Below are positions 11,521-23,700 of a DNA stretch of 64,000 nucleotides, one piece after another. Source of the DNA: Agriotes lineatus (lineage: Eukaryota > Arthropoda > Insecta > Coleoptera > Elateridae); NCBI GenBank assembly GCA_940337035.1, contig CALNHX010007431.1, positions 1 to 64,000 on the forward strand, read 5' to 3'. The translations under genes and the position numbers were made by a program. Under the pieces are notes generated by a model. That model saw only the letters and a program-made list of their open reading frames with translations. It was not told the origin of the DNA and did no database searches. Each line of letters starts with the position of its first letter. The first letter of the stretch is position 1.

Positions 11521-12871
11521 TTAACACTATTTGTATAATTTATTGTAATAACAGGAAAAGCAGTAAACTAGCGTGTAAATAAGCACAAAAAGCACTTTGT
11601 TGCATCTGGGCGATACCGATTTTGTCAAAAAATGCACTGTAATTTTGCAATAACTTTGACGTTTGCCTCAAAATTCAGCAAGCCGTTGATTTTAAATAAA
11701 CATTTCTACAGGTACAGTAGTCCATGGCAAAAATCAGCAGAACACCGCAGGCCGACTTTGAGAATATACTTGTTCCACAGCTACAGCATTGCTGGCTGCT
11801 TCACTTAGGCGCTGCAATATGTTGGCCTTACTCAAGCAATTATTCATTTATGTGTAATGTAAGACTTTTGTGCAAATCTACACGGTGGCAGCTTTAATTT
11901 AAAACAGAACTATCGACATTGGCTTAGTGGAAATTTCAAAAGAGGTTTGGAGAGAAGTTGCTTCACTTTTATTCTTTGTCTATTTTATGAAGGTCGAGGC
12001 CTTAGTTGTATTCAGTATGAAGCACCAGGTGATTTGGATCTTACCTTGTGTCGGTATTATTAGAATATGTTTATTGATCTTGGCGTTTAAGTATCTACAT
12101 AAAGAAAACAATACATTGAATCAATTTTATTTCATAAATTGATAACGTTAGTTAGATTGAATACAGATGACAATTCAAAGGTATGGTTCTTAGTCATAAC
12201 AAAAATGTCTTATTTCGATTATTCTCTTTAAAATTTTCTACGGCAATATTTATCACACTTCAGTTTGCTTATTTAATTACATGACAACAATATACTTATC
12301 TAATGTGTATAAAATAAAGAAATCTATTTGAAGCAATCTAACCTAATATAATTTTAACTTCAACTTCTGTACTGTACAGCTTATGTTTAGATATAATGTA
12401 TATTTTAACTATTTAAATTCATCAGCGAAATGCGTTTCATAGCATTGGGCTCAAATGCTAAGGAAACGCAAATTGCATTTATATATAACTCTGCATCGTA
12501 GCTTGAAGGAATGCTTGCTTGACACTGGAAACTAGATATTAGGTAGACAGTACATAAATTTACATTTAATTCCAGTTAAAATTGAAAAGTTCTATTTACA
12601 CTAAAGTCAGTCTTATATGTATGCATTTTCAACTGAGAAGATCGTTTGACGGCTTTATCGTGTCGTGTTTTCTTATCCCACACATAATTGCGCCATTCAA
12701 AATTTAATGCCAAACAAGGCTGCGAATGTATTCACTCGTTTGCTTTAGAGCAGACACTTGGCGCTTTGAGTTTCGTTTGGTTTCGTAATCTTCGAGCGCT
12801 CTCCCCAATTTCCTTTAAATGGAACTAACAGAAAACTTATTTACCTTAATTTAACACTAATGAATGTCACG
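11521..12871. other. Intergenic, downstream of the tyramine receptor gene
   Basis: No coding region. Its right part should contain the 3'UTR of the receptor (minus strand). ATTAAA variants on the minus strand occur near 12702 and 12568, but I cannot say which, if any, is the polyadenylation signal. Confidence 0.35.
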
Positions 12872-14287
12872 TCATGTTTGCATAAAGAGCAGCTTCTTGA
12901 AAGCTCTTCGGAAGTCCAGATTAAATATAGTGTATATGATGGGATTTAGCGCCGAGTTAATATAACCGAGCCACGTAATAAAACTTATTACTCTACGGGA
13001 TGGACAACACACCGGACAGAAGGGCGTGATAACGTACATTAGGAAAAAGGGCAACCAACACACAACAAATACCCCCATAATGATCCCGAGTGTTCGTGCG
13101 GCACGTCGCTCCTTTGAGAGCGAAATGCGTTGCTTTTCTTCGATGAACTGATAGACCGCCCCAGGTTTCTTCACGACCGGTGCCGGCTCATTAATCACCA
13201 CCTTTTGATCGGGATTTTTGGTTTGCGGCTTGTTCGACAACGGGGGCGTGGTGGAAGTAGTAGTCGAGGACGATGTAACGGCTAGGTTTTCGGAAGTACA
13301 CGGATTTGAATGGCGCCGCACTGAGCTCGGCGAGTTTTCAGGATTATCTGTGAACGAGTCCTCGTGAATAAGCACAGGTTTTAAATAGGCGTTGCCGTCT
13401 TTTTCGGCGCTCTTCTTTTTCTTCTTATTCTTCTGGCGCTTTTTGTCTTTGCTTTTTCCATTAGTTGTAACGTCGGAGGAGTTGGGATGTTCATTGTGAT
13501 TTGTTTCGCTGCTTACAGATTCTCTGTCCCGAGTGACTTTTATGCAGTCTTTTCCACTTTGGGAGCTAACCTGAGTTTTAGCGCATATTGCGTTTATTTT
13601 GGAAGCTCGCGCTCGTTCTCTTAGTCTGCGCTTCGTGGCGATGAATATTTCTACGTACACTATGGTCATTATAAGTAGGGGAATAAAAAAAGATCCTAGT
13701 GAGGAGTAGATTACATAACCTTGTCGTTGTGTTAGTTGACACGGCTCGTTCAAAAAATCTTCCGTTTCAGGCCAGTCATTCCAGCCAATTAGAGGGGGCG
13801 AACTGATTATTAACGATAAAAGCCAAACACCCCCAATCATTAGGAGGACCCGCTTTAATGTTCGTTTCTGAGCGTAGTTTATGGGATCAGTAATGGCCCA
13901 AAAACGGTCTAATGCTATCGCGCACAAATTCAGAATGGAAGCAGTGCAGCACATCACATCGGAAGTTAACCACATTTTACAGACATGGATGCCAAATAGC
14001 CATCTACCAATTATAGAATACGCTACGTTTAGTGGCATAACAAGTATTGCAACAGTCAAGTCCGCGACGGCAAGCGATACAATAAAGAAGTTCTGTACAA
14101 TACGAAGCGGTCGATGAGTAAATACGCTTAGTATAACTAAGATGTTTCCTACAACTGTCATGATTATAATCAGGGAGAGGGTGAATATCGTTAAAAGGGC
14201 CTCCCATTCGGGCAGAGCGGATTCGAACCCCAGGCTCGTGTTGTAAAACTCCAGTGGTTCCGGAGCGCAGCTCGAATTCTCCGCCAT
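12872..14287 (-). CDS. TAR1: Type-1 tyramine (tyramine/octopamine) receptor, class A GPCR
   Basis: A single open frame of 471 aa from the ATG at 14287. Numbering below counts five further codons 5' of it (opening with TTG), so subtract 5 for the ATG form. Seven membrane segments: about 38-60, 71-93, 108-130, 151-172, 196-220, 404-425 and 438-460. Key residues: D115 in TM3 (amine binding), DRF 132-134, C108/C188 disulfide, serines 200, 201 and 204 in TM5, CWLPFF 415-420 and NPIIY 453-457. Third loop of about 170 residues holds a KNKKKKK stretch; short C-tail. N-glycosylation sites at N9 and N21. The stretch around FIEEKQRISLSKERRAARTL and the TM7 sequence are diagnostic of insect TAR1, a Gi-coupled plasma-membrane receptor activated by tyramine more than octopamine. 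The ATG has strong context (AGGATGG) and no upstream in-frame ATG precedes the stop at 14336-14338. The coding part is intronless. Confidence 0.93.
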   Translation of the reverse strand: MAENSSCAPEPLEFYNTSLGFESALPEWEALLTIFTLSLIIIMTVVGNILVILSVFTHRPLRIVQNFFIVSLAVADLTVAILVMPLNVAYSIIGRWLFGIHVCKMWLTSDVMCCTASILNLCAIALDRFWAITDPINYAQKRTLKRVLLMIGGVWLLSLIISSPPLIGWNDWPETEDFLNEPCQLTQRQGYVIYSSLGSFFIPLLIMTIVYVEIFIATKRRLRERARASKINAICAKTQVSSQSGKDCIKVTRDRESVSSETNHNEHPNSSDVTTNGKSKDKKRQKNKKKKKSAEKDGNAYLKPVLIHEDSFTDNPENSPSSVRRHSNPCTSENLAVTSSSTTTSTTPPLSNKPQTKNPDQKVVINEPAPVVKKPGAVYQFIEEKQRISLSKERRAARTLGIIMGVFVVCWLPFFLMYVITPFCPVCCPSRRVISFITWLGYINSALNPIIYTIFNLDFRRAFKKLLFMQT

Positions 14288-14341
14288 CCTGATGGAGAGC
14301 AAGTAGTGTTCTACACACTCGCCTACTCGAACGATTTATCT
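14288..14341 (-). promoter_or_regulatory. 5'UTR with probable splice acceptor of the receptor gene
   Basis: On the minus strand a pyrimidine-rich tract TTCCCCTTGTTTCAG ends at 14340. It is followed by 52 bases of leader and then the ATG. This is a near-ideal acceptor, so the leader probably joins a non-coding first exon at higher coordinates. I could not find that exon. Confidence 0.55.
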
Positions 14342-14923
14342 GAAACAAGGGGAACTGTTAGACTATAAAAACATTAAAGATTCCATTTTTCATGAGGATA
14401 AACGCTTGTGTAGATTTAGCGTCCTCTAACTTAGAAAGGACTTATATTTTATCTGAACTGATACTGAAAGCAATCGTTAAGTAAAATATATGATTTAATA
14501 AATTTTTTCATCACAAATTGCATGTATTCTGAAAGCAGGTGCAAACAGTTTTATCCCCGCCCCATAATTAAAAATTAGTTTCGTGTCTATCGACTTTACC
14601 CTAAGATGCTTGTTCAAAATATAGGGAAAAGCAAAATGTTAATGCCAAATTTATTGTTACTTAAGGTTCAGGTAATTAACTGCTATAAAGTAGACGATCT
14701 TCAATTAGATATTTGTCAATATCCAAATTTAAGCTTCCAATTTTCATTTAATTGAACAGGCGCATGTTCAAAGATATGCCTTTGTGGTTATATCTGTAGT
14801 ATTCTGTAGCATTTCAAATCTGGAGGTATAGGAATTTGGGTTAAAAAAAGTCTTGTTCATAGTGGTTTTTAGTACGGTGTAATTAGTCCAAAAAACGGCC
14901 TAACCTCAACATCCAAAGTAAAA
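14342..14923. other. Non-coding stretch upstream of the receptor coding exon
   Basis: Presumed intron or upstream sequence of the receptor gene. No feature seen. Confidence 0.35.
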
Positions 14924-15612
14924 GTTTCCCTCCAACTCCAAATTGTTCTATACATTCCACATATTGTTTGGTAAAAAGTTAGACCATTTTAAGCGTCGGG
15001 TTTGGAGGGGGGAGGAGAAGTTAGTAAATTAGTAGTTTTTATCAGTTTTTCTTAAATATTTCGAAAACTATGGAGTTTAGCCCGAAAAGTGTTATATACA
15101 AAAATTATACACATTAAATTGGGAACAAAAATGGTCCTGTGCATAATCTTGCTAAAGTGAACGGTTCCAGAGTTAGGGAGGGTGTAAATGTAGAAATTTT
15201 TTAGATTTTTTGGAAAAAATATGACATCACTAAGGAAACAAATTTTTTTTGTCATTTTGTCATTTTTGTTATTGTTCGTCTTTAGAATACTGTGCGAACT
15301 ATGTGATGTCATATTTTTTCCAAAAAATCTAAAAAATTTCTACATTTACATCCTCCGTAACTCTGGAACCGTTCACTTTAGCAAGATTATGAACAGGACC
15401 ATTTTGGTTCGCAATTTAATGTAGATTATTTTTGTATATAACACTTTTCGCGGTAAACCGCATAGTTTTCGAAATATTTAAGAAAAACTGATAAAAACTA
15501 CTAATTTACTAACTTCTCCCCCCCCCCCCCCCCAACCCGACGCTTAAAATGGTGTAACTTTTTACCAAACAATATGTGGAATGTATAGAACAATTTGGAG
15601 TTGGAGGGAAAC
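14924..15612. mobile_element. Large foldback element, ~310-bp arms
   Basis: Left arm 14924-15230 and right arm 15303-15612 are near-perfect inverse copies from GTTTCCCTCCAACTCC / GGAGTTGGAGGGAAAC at the ends to ATGACATCAC / GTGATGTCAT at the loop. The 72-bp loop is AT-rich. The arms differ by a few bases and a 14-C run at about 15521-15534, where the left arm has a broken G-rich run. No coding capacity. As RNA it would form a dsRNA hairpin of over 300 bp. Confidence 0.9.
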
Positions 15613-15824
15613 TGTATAAATTTAGAAAAAATTGTCTTTAGAACTATATTGAGGTACGCGAAAGTTTATAGAAGAATCTTAAGAACGACGATGCAAATTT
15701 ATTAATAATTGCATTTCAGATATTTACTGATAAAATGATTGATGTACTTAGTTTTATATTTAAACCAAATCTTAATAATGTAGTATGTGATGATTGTAAC
15801 GTTTATATGTATAAAAAATCGTTA

Positions 15825-16115
15825 GCCGTCGAACTCTGTAACAATTAATAGCACCAAACTAAATTAATGACCATCATAACGCCATTCAAAGAAAGCCAGA
15901 TGTGAATGCCCAAAAGTGGTCCCGTGATCATTGCGTGCAACTGGGCCTGCTAAATAAACTCCAGTTGAAATAAGCGGGTTAACGCGAACTGAATATAACT
16001 AAATACAGGTGCCACCAATTTAAATCACCAACAATTCGCCAATCCAAATTGGAGAATTCTCCAATATATCCCAAAAGTTGTTGTCGCTATGAAATGCAAA
16101 CGAACTGACCTTAGT
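15825..16115 (+). repeat. Dispersed repeat, copy A (copy B at 34.3 kb)
   Basis: Aligned with 34300-34590 in the same orientation: shared blocks include ACCAAACTAAATTAATGA-like, AGCCAGAT, GAATGCCCAAAA, GGGTTAAC, GAATATAACTAAATACAGG, GCCACCAATT and GCAAACGAACTGAC. Divergent, with small indels. No ORF. Confidence 0.75.
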
Positions 16116-17008
16116 AAGGTAAAAACAGGAAAAATATTAATATTTTCTGCATAGGTTTTGAATGCAAAAGAGGCAGCTTCCCGTACTGGTATATTTATAT
16201 ACATAAATGCAGAACTGAATTAAAGCCATTTAACAGTACATAGCAAATTGGCAGCGTGATAACGATGTACTCATAGTAAATTCGTAATTATAGATGTAGG
16301 TTTCACAAATACACAAGTATTCCAAAGTAAAAATACGTAGGAAATACATACAGAACATTAATGCCTGACTAAGTCTCTCACAAATGTAATTTTTCACATC
16401 GCCTTAACGTAATTTAAATTGTGGTCAAATCCTTAAGTAAAATGTCAATAAATGGTTAGCCTATCACCACCATTGTCTACTAAATCCAAGAAAATCTTCA
16501 AAAACCAGTCACGAATCATTGATTTTTTAGTCTTGCAGAGGGAACTGGTACCCCTCTTAAGTAGATCCTTAAATTGTTCGACAATTATTCGAAGACATAC
16601 AATTTTTTTCGAAATTTTCTTTCATGCAAAGCTAAGAAATAATTACGAAAAAGTAATTTATGATCGCAAAATGCTCCGCGGTTGGTATTGCGAGGATTAA
16701 TAAATATTTACAACTAAAAGCGAAATACGTTTTCGCATTGAAATGTGTAAACATCTTTCCTTCACTTTGGTTGTTACAACTTCAATGAATCAACTGGTCT
16801 GCTCAACGGAGTGAACTGTCTAAATGCGACTTTACTTAAAAATGAACAACTGTCAATTTTTACTTTTAAGTATAAACATACTTATAACTCTCTCAATTAT
16901 TTGGGATCGTGGCTTTATAGATTTGCCTAACAATCTAAAAAATCTAACAAGTTAATTAGGTACGTTGAAAAAAGACCTTAAACAGCTTTTAGTAGAAAAT
17001 AGTTATTT
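16116..17008. other. AT-rich intergenic stretch
   Basis: The 82-codon ORF at 16452-16700 has no recognisable motif. Nothing else seen. Confidence 0.35.
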
Positions 17009-17415
17009 ACCTAACAAGTTCGGGAAAGTAATTTTCCCGAATGAGTACTTTGCATGTAGTGCGAATTCGGGAAAATTCTTTCCGAAAGAGTTACGTACAA
17101 TGTTTTTTGTAACGAATAATTGAAAATATTCATAAAATAAAAAAAAAATATTTAGTCGTTTACTAATTTAATGAGTTGACAGCACAAATCACTAAACTTT
17201 TATACTTTTATACGCACCTTACTTTTGTGGGAGATCTACACTCTAAAGTATAAGGTACCGCCATTAGTGATTTTTTTATATCTATCCTTGTCGCACAATT
17301 GCCCTACTTTTTATTGGAAAGTGAAAAGCACCCCAGTGCGAGAAAAGTAATTTTCGGCACATCAAGAATGACCGGGAAATATGAATTTTGATGTCATGAG
17401 TACAAAAACATCTTT
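17009..17415 (-). repeat. Dispersed repeat, copy 2 (inverted relative to 3.8 kb)
   Basis: See the copy at 3800-4258. This copy keeps the terminal palindrome (17009-17100, AAGTTCGGGAAAGTAATTTT) and the far end with ATGACCGGGAAATATGAATT at about 17370. It lacks the extra middle part of copy 1. Confidence 0.75.
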
Positions 17416-17639
17416 ACAGTATTCAAGGTAAAGAGATGGTTTTAATTACACATATTTTAAATTAAATTAAATAATTATACTGCTTATAAATATTTCTTGT
17501 ATGTGTTTTTATAACTGGCTGCTGACTGCTCCATACATGTACATTTGTATTTGTTATTTCTGAAAATAAATTATTGTTATTAATTATTATATTACTTAAT
17601 ATTTCTTCTTCCTGTTATTATAGACCTAGAGCCTGGGTA

Positions 17640-17805
17640 AGTGGCTACCATAACCCATTGAATTCTAAGGGCAGAATACACTTCTACAGATGTCATGACC
17701 ACCAAATGTGTTTGTATGGTGGCCGGAGAGCGTTAGATGAAACCAATATCCGGACGTGAGGTACTACCTCACTAAAAACCTATTGCCAAGCCAGTTGCTT
17801 TATAT
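17640..17805 (-). repeat. tRNA-derived SINE, family 1, degraded copy
   Basis: Minus strand holds a degenerate B-box region (GTGAGGTAGTACCTCAC), then ACGCTCTCCGGCCACCATAC and TTTGGTGGTCATGAC, the body shared with copies at 24.1 and 28.9 kb. The tRNA head is decayed. Confidence 0.6.
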
Positions 17806-20530
17806 TTATCACTGCTTTCTTTATTGGTAGATACGTTTTATATTTTACATCCGTTCATTGGCATATTATCGTCGATTAACTGATTCATGTAAATATGAAA
17901 GAACAACCTGTCCACAGAATATCTATGATCTTTGGTAAACAGGTAATTTTGTTAATTGGTATACAATAACAAAATCAGCCTAATTGGACCATTTTGTATC
18001 GCCGCACTATGGTATAAAACCAAAATTTTTTGGGAAAAAATATTTTTTTCATAAAAACGAACTCACTACTTTTAAAAAAAGCTAAGTTATCAAGACAATA
18101 GGTTACATCTTTTTTTTTAACTGTTAACATTAGGGGTGTATTTATACACAATGGTGCAAGAGCGCACACCAACCTAAAAATTCAAACATTTTATGTATAC
18201 AAATTTTGAGTAAACGGATTTGAAGAGGGTACAGGGGGGTAACTATTTCCTCACCCCAGAATCAGAAAAATTATGAAAACGTTCACGAAAAAAAAATTTC
18301 TACCCCAAACCATCCCAAAACTGACCCATGGACCCCCCCTCTAAATTTGGGGTTTGATCCGCTCCTTAAACGAAATAAATTATTTTCAAAATATATATTT
18401 TACTCAAATATAAAACCAACTCTAGGAAAACCAAGGTTTAGAAAATTTTATAGAATATTATTGATTTTACTTTAGTTACTAAACTATTTCAACTAGTTTC
18501 GAGTCTAGCTCCAGGGTATCCAATTCTTCCATATATCTAATAAGTCTTTAAAATCATCAAAATTCTATTTCTCGATATTTTCAGATTTTTCCAAGTTTAC
18601 TGTTTCGACAGATTTTAAAAGTGAAATGACTTCTGCAGACAGTTATTTTGTTTTTAATTTTAATTTTCTTGAATGTAAAAACGAAAAATAAAAGAAAGTT
18701 ACTTGAATACAACGGATTGTTATTATACAAAAGACTATTGATGCTTTTACGCTTTTGCACCAATACCCTTAATAGAACTGCGCTTTTCGACGATCAACAG
18801 CGATAAAAGCGTAAAAAGTTAAAAAATACAAAAAATTAACTGTATTTAGATGAATAGATTACTAAATCACCTAAATATTTTGGTTTACAGTGGCGCAAGA
18901 AAAATTAATCGCCATCTTGAATCGACTATTTGAAAGCTTGTATTTTAAACCTTAAATTCGTAATCAGCGCGCTCTAAAATCCCTATACACTGATTTTAGT
19001 ACAAATTGAACGTACTTTATAAAAATCGTCCGCCATCTTGGATCACTTATTTTTTTTTTTTTTTAATAAAAATAGCACCAAATCTTATTGCTACATTAAT
19101 TATATAGTTGTGCAAAATTTTATGTCAATCAAAGACGTGGAAGTAGGCAAATATTATTTTGCAAGACTTGTCCCAAACTGATATACATACATACTTGAAA
19201 GCTTGCAACATCGAAAATATACCAAAAAAGCAGCTAAAGGCAAAAAAAAGTTGATTTCCCAAAAACAGAAACTTGAGCAAAAATTGCGATGAAGAAACCA
19301 CAGATGACTCTGGTTGACATTTTTTTGTAGCCCAATATAAGGCTTAACAGAACTTTTTTTTAATATTTCTTGTGCATATTTGATTATTTATTCCGTAAAA
19401 AATAAACTAACAAACTATAAGGTAATTTTTGCAATCTAAAATATTCCACTTTCCTTTAGTTATGAGGTCCATTGTAAGCAAGTTTGGGTTTATTACTTCT
19501 TCTCGAGAAATGTAAGTACAAGCACAACAGTAAATATGTCGGATTAAAAAACAATTAGATCAACTGACAGGCAAAGACAACTTTTCCCAGCGGTGTCTCT
19601 AAGCTTTGTACGCACGAGAGGGTGTTTCCATTTTGGCACTTATTCGTTAAACTACACTATAATAACTACCTAATAATAACACTGGAAAACTGGAACGGTA
19701 AAACACGCACCTGCATGGAAATGCACTCGTAGTAAACGGAAAGTTATTAAATGGCAAAAGGGTATAAGTTAACATATGCTGTTTTGGCGTTGCAGCTAAC
19801 GTTACGAAAAGCTGTGACTTTTGGTATTAGTACACATGTATCTATTTGCCATTGAGTAAATTTGTTTTTTATCAATTTTTAGTGATTTTTCGGGGAATAA
19901 GTCTACATATCCCATTTGGAAAACTTGCTGTAACAATGCGGTTATGGTATGTAGACTTACATCCTCTTGTATTTAGATGCTCGATAGTGCTCTGGACACG
20001 GGGCATCAATAAAATAAAAAATGAGATAAGTCAACTTATACCCTTATGCCTTTTTGCCACAGAAGTGGAATCATCATCATTGATCCTGTAGAAGCACAGG
20101 GCGTCGGGGCCGCTTTTATGACAGTTTTATAAGTAGACCCTTGTCAGCCATACACTAATGGTCTATTTTCATCTCACTACTGCACTGTTTAATTTTAACT
20201 TTAACTTTAGGTTGCAATTAATTTTGTACTAGGCTACATACAGACTTCACAAATTTCTTCCAGTGTTCTTTGTTTTGCGCTAATACTGTCACTTGGTTAC
20301 AGCTTATATTCATTGCACCGCATTCTTCCAAAACACTCCTTCTTCATGTTAAAGCTGGCCCTCTCCTTTTTTCTTCTGCTTTTAATGTTATAATCAATAG
20401 ATTCTCTAATTATATTGGTTTTCTCAAAGTGTGTCCCATGCATTTAGATCACCGTCTTTTGATGATACCTACTATTTGCTCTTGTTTAGTAATTTTCCAT
20501 AGTCTAGCTATTGATACTTTATTTGGCAAG
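17806..20530. other. AT-rich intergenic stretch
   Basis: No gene recognised. 18880-19060 has CGCCATCTTGAATC and CGCCATCTTGGATC about 130 bp apart, a sign of another old repeat. ORFs at 19846-20091 and 20270-20593 show no family. Confidence 0.35.
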
Positions 20531-20789
20531 TATCGAGAGATCAAAAAAAAAAACTGTTCCTCAGTGGGCTGTGGAAATTCAATGTATGAATAATATGTTG
20601 GTGACACTGTACGTCAATGTCAAATTCGAGGTTATCAGGTTAGGTTTTCCGTCAGTTATGACACAAAATAACGCAAATCCTAACCTGCTAACCTCGAATT
20701 TGACAATGACGTACACTGTCACCAACATATTATTCATACGTTGAATTTCCACAGCCCGCTGAGGAACAGTTTTTTTTTATCTCTCGATA
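20531..20789. mobile_element. Hairpin MITE (259 bp, near-perfect inverted repeat)
   Basis: TATCGAGAGAT at 20531 pairs with ATCTCTCGATA ending 20789. The arms continue almost without break through an A-run, ACTGTTCCTCAG, ATGAATAATATGTTGGTGAC and AATTCGAGGTTA to a short loop near 20655. A fragment of the same family is at 36216-36290. It sits where the LINE at 20790-24080 stops, so it inserted into or beside it. Confidence 0.88.
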
Positions 20790-23700
20790 TATGTTCAATA
20801 TTCTTTTGAAGGATTTGTTTACGAATGTCTGAATTTCTCCCGTTTGTTGCTTATTTAGAGACCAGGTTTCGGATTCGTACACCAGAACACTCATTACGTT
20901 TGAATTAAAGATTCTTAACCTAGCTTATTCAATAAATCACTTAAAGACAAAATTTGACGCAACATATTAAAGATATTTTGTGTTTTAGAAATTCTTTTTT
21001 CAAAATATGAATGACAACCTTCACGATCCTCTGTGGTGCTAACTAACGATGATTTTAAAAAGAATGTTTTGTATGTAATTTGCTGCTCTTGCTACCTTGT
21101 ATCTGTTGAATGTATTCTCAATATCTTTGTTTTTCTTGAGTTAATTTTGAGCCCTGGCGATACCTAATATGATCTTTAGAAATTTTAACTTTTCTTGTAA
21201 ATGACTTCTTTGTTGCGTGATTAAGCAATCATCTTCGCCATATTCTAAATCTTATAGTTTTTCTCGAAATGTCTATTGTAAACCGTTTCTGATGCATGTT
21301 ACTGCTGTGATTATAATAAATAGTGCTGGTGAGAGTATACACCCCTGCCTAACGCCCGATTCCACAAGAAATTGTTCAATTCTATACTGTTGTGTTTTAT
21401 GCTCGCGTCGCTGTGCTCTTACATTATTTTAATTCATCTAATATACAGGGTGTTATGAAAATGAGTGCAAATATTTTAACCCGTAATAGAACTCGCTAAA
21501 CTGAACAACTTCTCCATTTATAATTTTTTCGAAAACGCCCTCAAAACTGAGTTCAAATTCAAAACAATTTTAGTCTAAAAATGCATACCCGTCTATGGAA
21601 TAATATTTTAATTTAATGGCACAAAACACAAAAAACATTTCTTTGATATGCAAACCAACAAAAACTGTATAGTGACTGATAAAACCTTTCGTTCACATCT
21701 GGTCAGCAACGTACTTTATCAATTGAGGTAGGTAAGTTATTGACCGCATGTTTTTGTGCAAGAACTTTGCAGTTTCAATACATTTGTGTCGTTCACTTTT
21801 AACTTAGATTTGCTTACCAAGCGGCTCGTCAAATTTAGGGGAGACAAATGATTGAGAAAATATGCGATTAAATGAAAAACGACAAATAGAAAAGTTGTTC
21901 ATTTTGGTGAGCTCTATCACTGGTTAAAATATTTGCACTCATTTCCATAATACCCTGTATTTCGCCACCATCCCATATGTTTTTAGTATTTGTCACATCT
22001 TATTTCGGTTAATCTAATCGAAGGCTTTTTTGGATCTATTAATACCATGTGCATTTCTTTGTGTCACTCATTTTCTTCTTCTCTAATTATTCATCATGTG
22101 CTAATGTGACCTATATAGGATCTTCGCCGTCTAAAGGCAGTCTGGTTTTGTTCTGAATATATTTTTATATTTTACCTCATTCTTCTCAATATTGTTGTTA
22201 AAATTTTGCTTGTAGAGTTTAAAATTTGCATCTTTTCCCAATTGTTGCAACTTGTCTTGCCGTCTTTTTTGGGATTTTAAATAAGTCCTTTCCAATTTTC
22301 TGGCATTTATCTCTCCTTCCATATTTTGTTTAAGAAACAATGTAATTTTGTAATTCTTATTCTGCACCAGCTTTAATTAAATCTACTACGATGTTATTTG
22401 ACCCTGCAGCTTTATGGTTTTTCAATTGCTTCTCAGCTATGTCCTCTTCGATTTTTTTTATATTTAAGATAAACGTCTTTATTCCAGGTTTCTTGTTTTG
22501 TATATATTTCCCTAAAATATCCTAACCATCTGTCCAATATGTCTTTCTCAGTTTTAAGCAGGTTGCCATCTTTTTCTTTTATTCGAGGTTGAGTAACTCC
22601 CTGTCTAATAATTGCATAATGTTTTAATGTCATTTAACCCTGCTGCTTCTTCGGCTTTTTTAGCAATTCTTCCTGTTTAGTTCTTTTATTTTCTCTTGCG
22701 CTTTTTTATTTCGTTATATTTGGCCTTGCATAATTGCTTCAGTTCTTGTTTCCTACTAAGCTTTAAAAGAATCAAGATTAACTGGTTCATTTTAATTCTT
22801 TCTTCAATTAACTTCCATGTAATCTCAGACATGCATACCTTATAATATCTCCCTCTTTTTGCTATTGTTTCTTTAGCTGCGCTGTTTATCAATATTACAT
22901 ATTATTTCTATACTTGTTCAATAGTCATCTTCTTTAAATCTTTAAATTTTCTGTATCTTTTACTTTTGCATTCAACAGTGCTTGAAAATTTAACTGTACA
23001 TATTTCCTCGTCTTTACTTCCGACGTTTGCTAGAGCGTAGGTATTTACTATAAAGGTATTGAAGAATTTTGTTGTAAACCGTGCTGTAACAATCCTTTAA
23101 GAGATAGCTTCCACTCCATATTGATATGTAGCATATTTTTCTATTCTTCCTGAAAATATAATTATTTTGTTCTTACACCACCATTACCCAACCATCTTCC
23201 TTCGTTTAAACGTAATATATTTATGTTGTACCTCTTCATCTCTTTTATAACCGAGTTTGTTTTTATTACAGCGTATATTTCGTATATTACAACGACCAAC
23301 ACATTTGGTCTTCCTTGCATCCATTCCAATGTGTTTTTCTAGTTTATGTTGTAAATCATACTATTTTAATGTATTTCAGTCATCATCATATTTCCATCTG
23401 AACAGTTCACCTGTTCTATCGTTTTCCATCTTTTTTTGCTATAAATCATGTTCACACTGCATGTTTTGGAGTGAACGTTGTCTTATACTGTTCTGCCCTT
23501 GTACCTGTACCTACCATCTTCTAACTGTTCTAGAGTGAAACTTTCACCATTTACTACGGGTGACAAACGCATTTTTTATGTTTCAGCAATTTTCTTTGTC
23601 TTCGAACTTTTTTTGTAAAGTCAGCCGTTATCCAAATTTTCTATTCCTTTATATCTTTAAGTTTCTTTCCCGCCATCTGGCTTTGATTTCTTATACCATG

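Noticed and set aside
14287..14302. Start of the receptor at 14302 (five extra codons)
   Set aside because: That codon is TTG; the first in-frame ATG is at 14287 and has a strong context.
14004..14348. 114-codon minus-strand ORF overlapping the receptor
   Set aside because: Shadow frame of the tyramine receptor coding exon.
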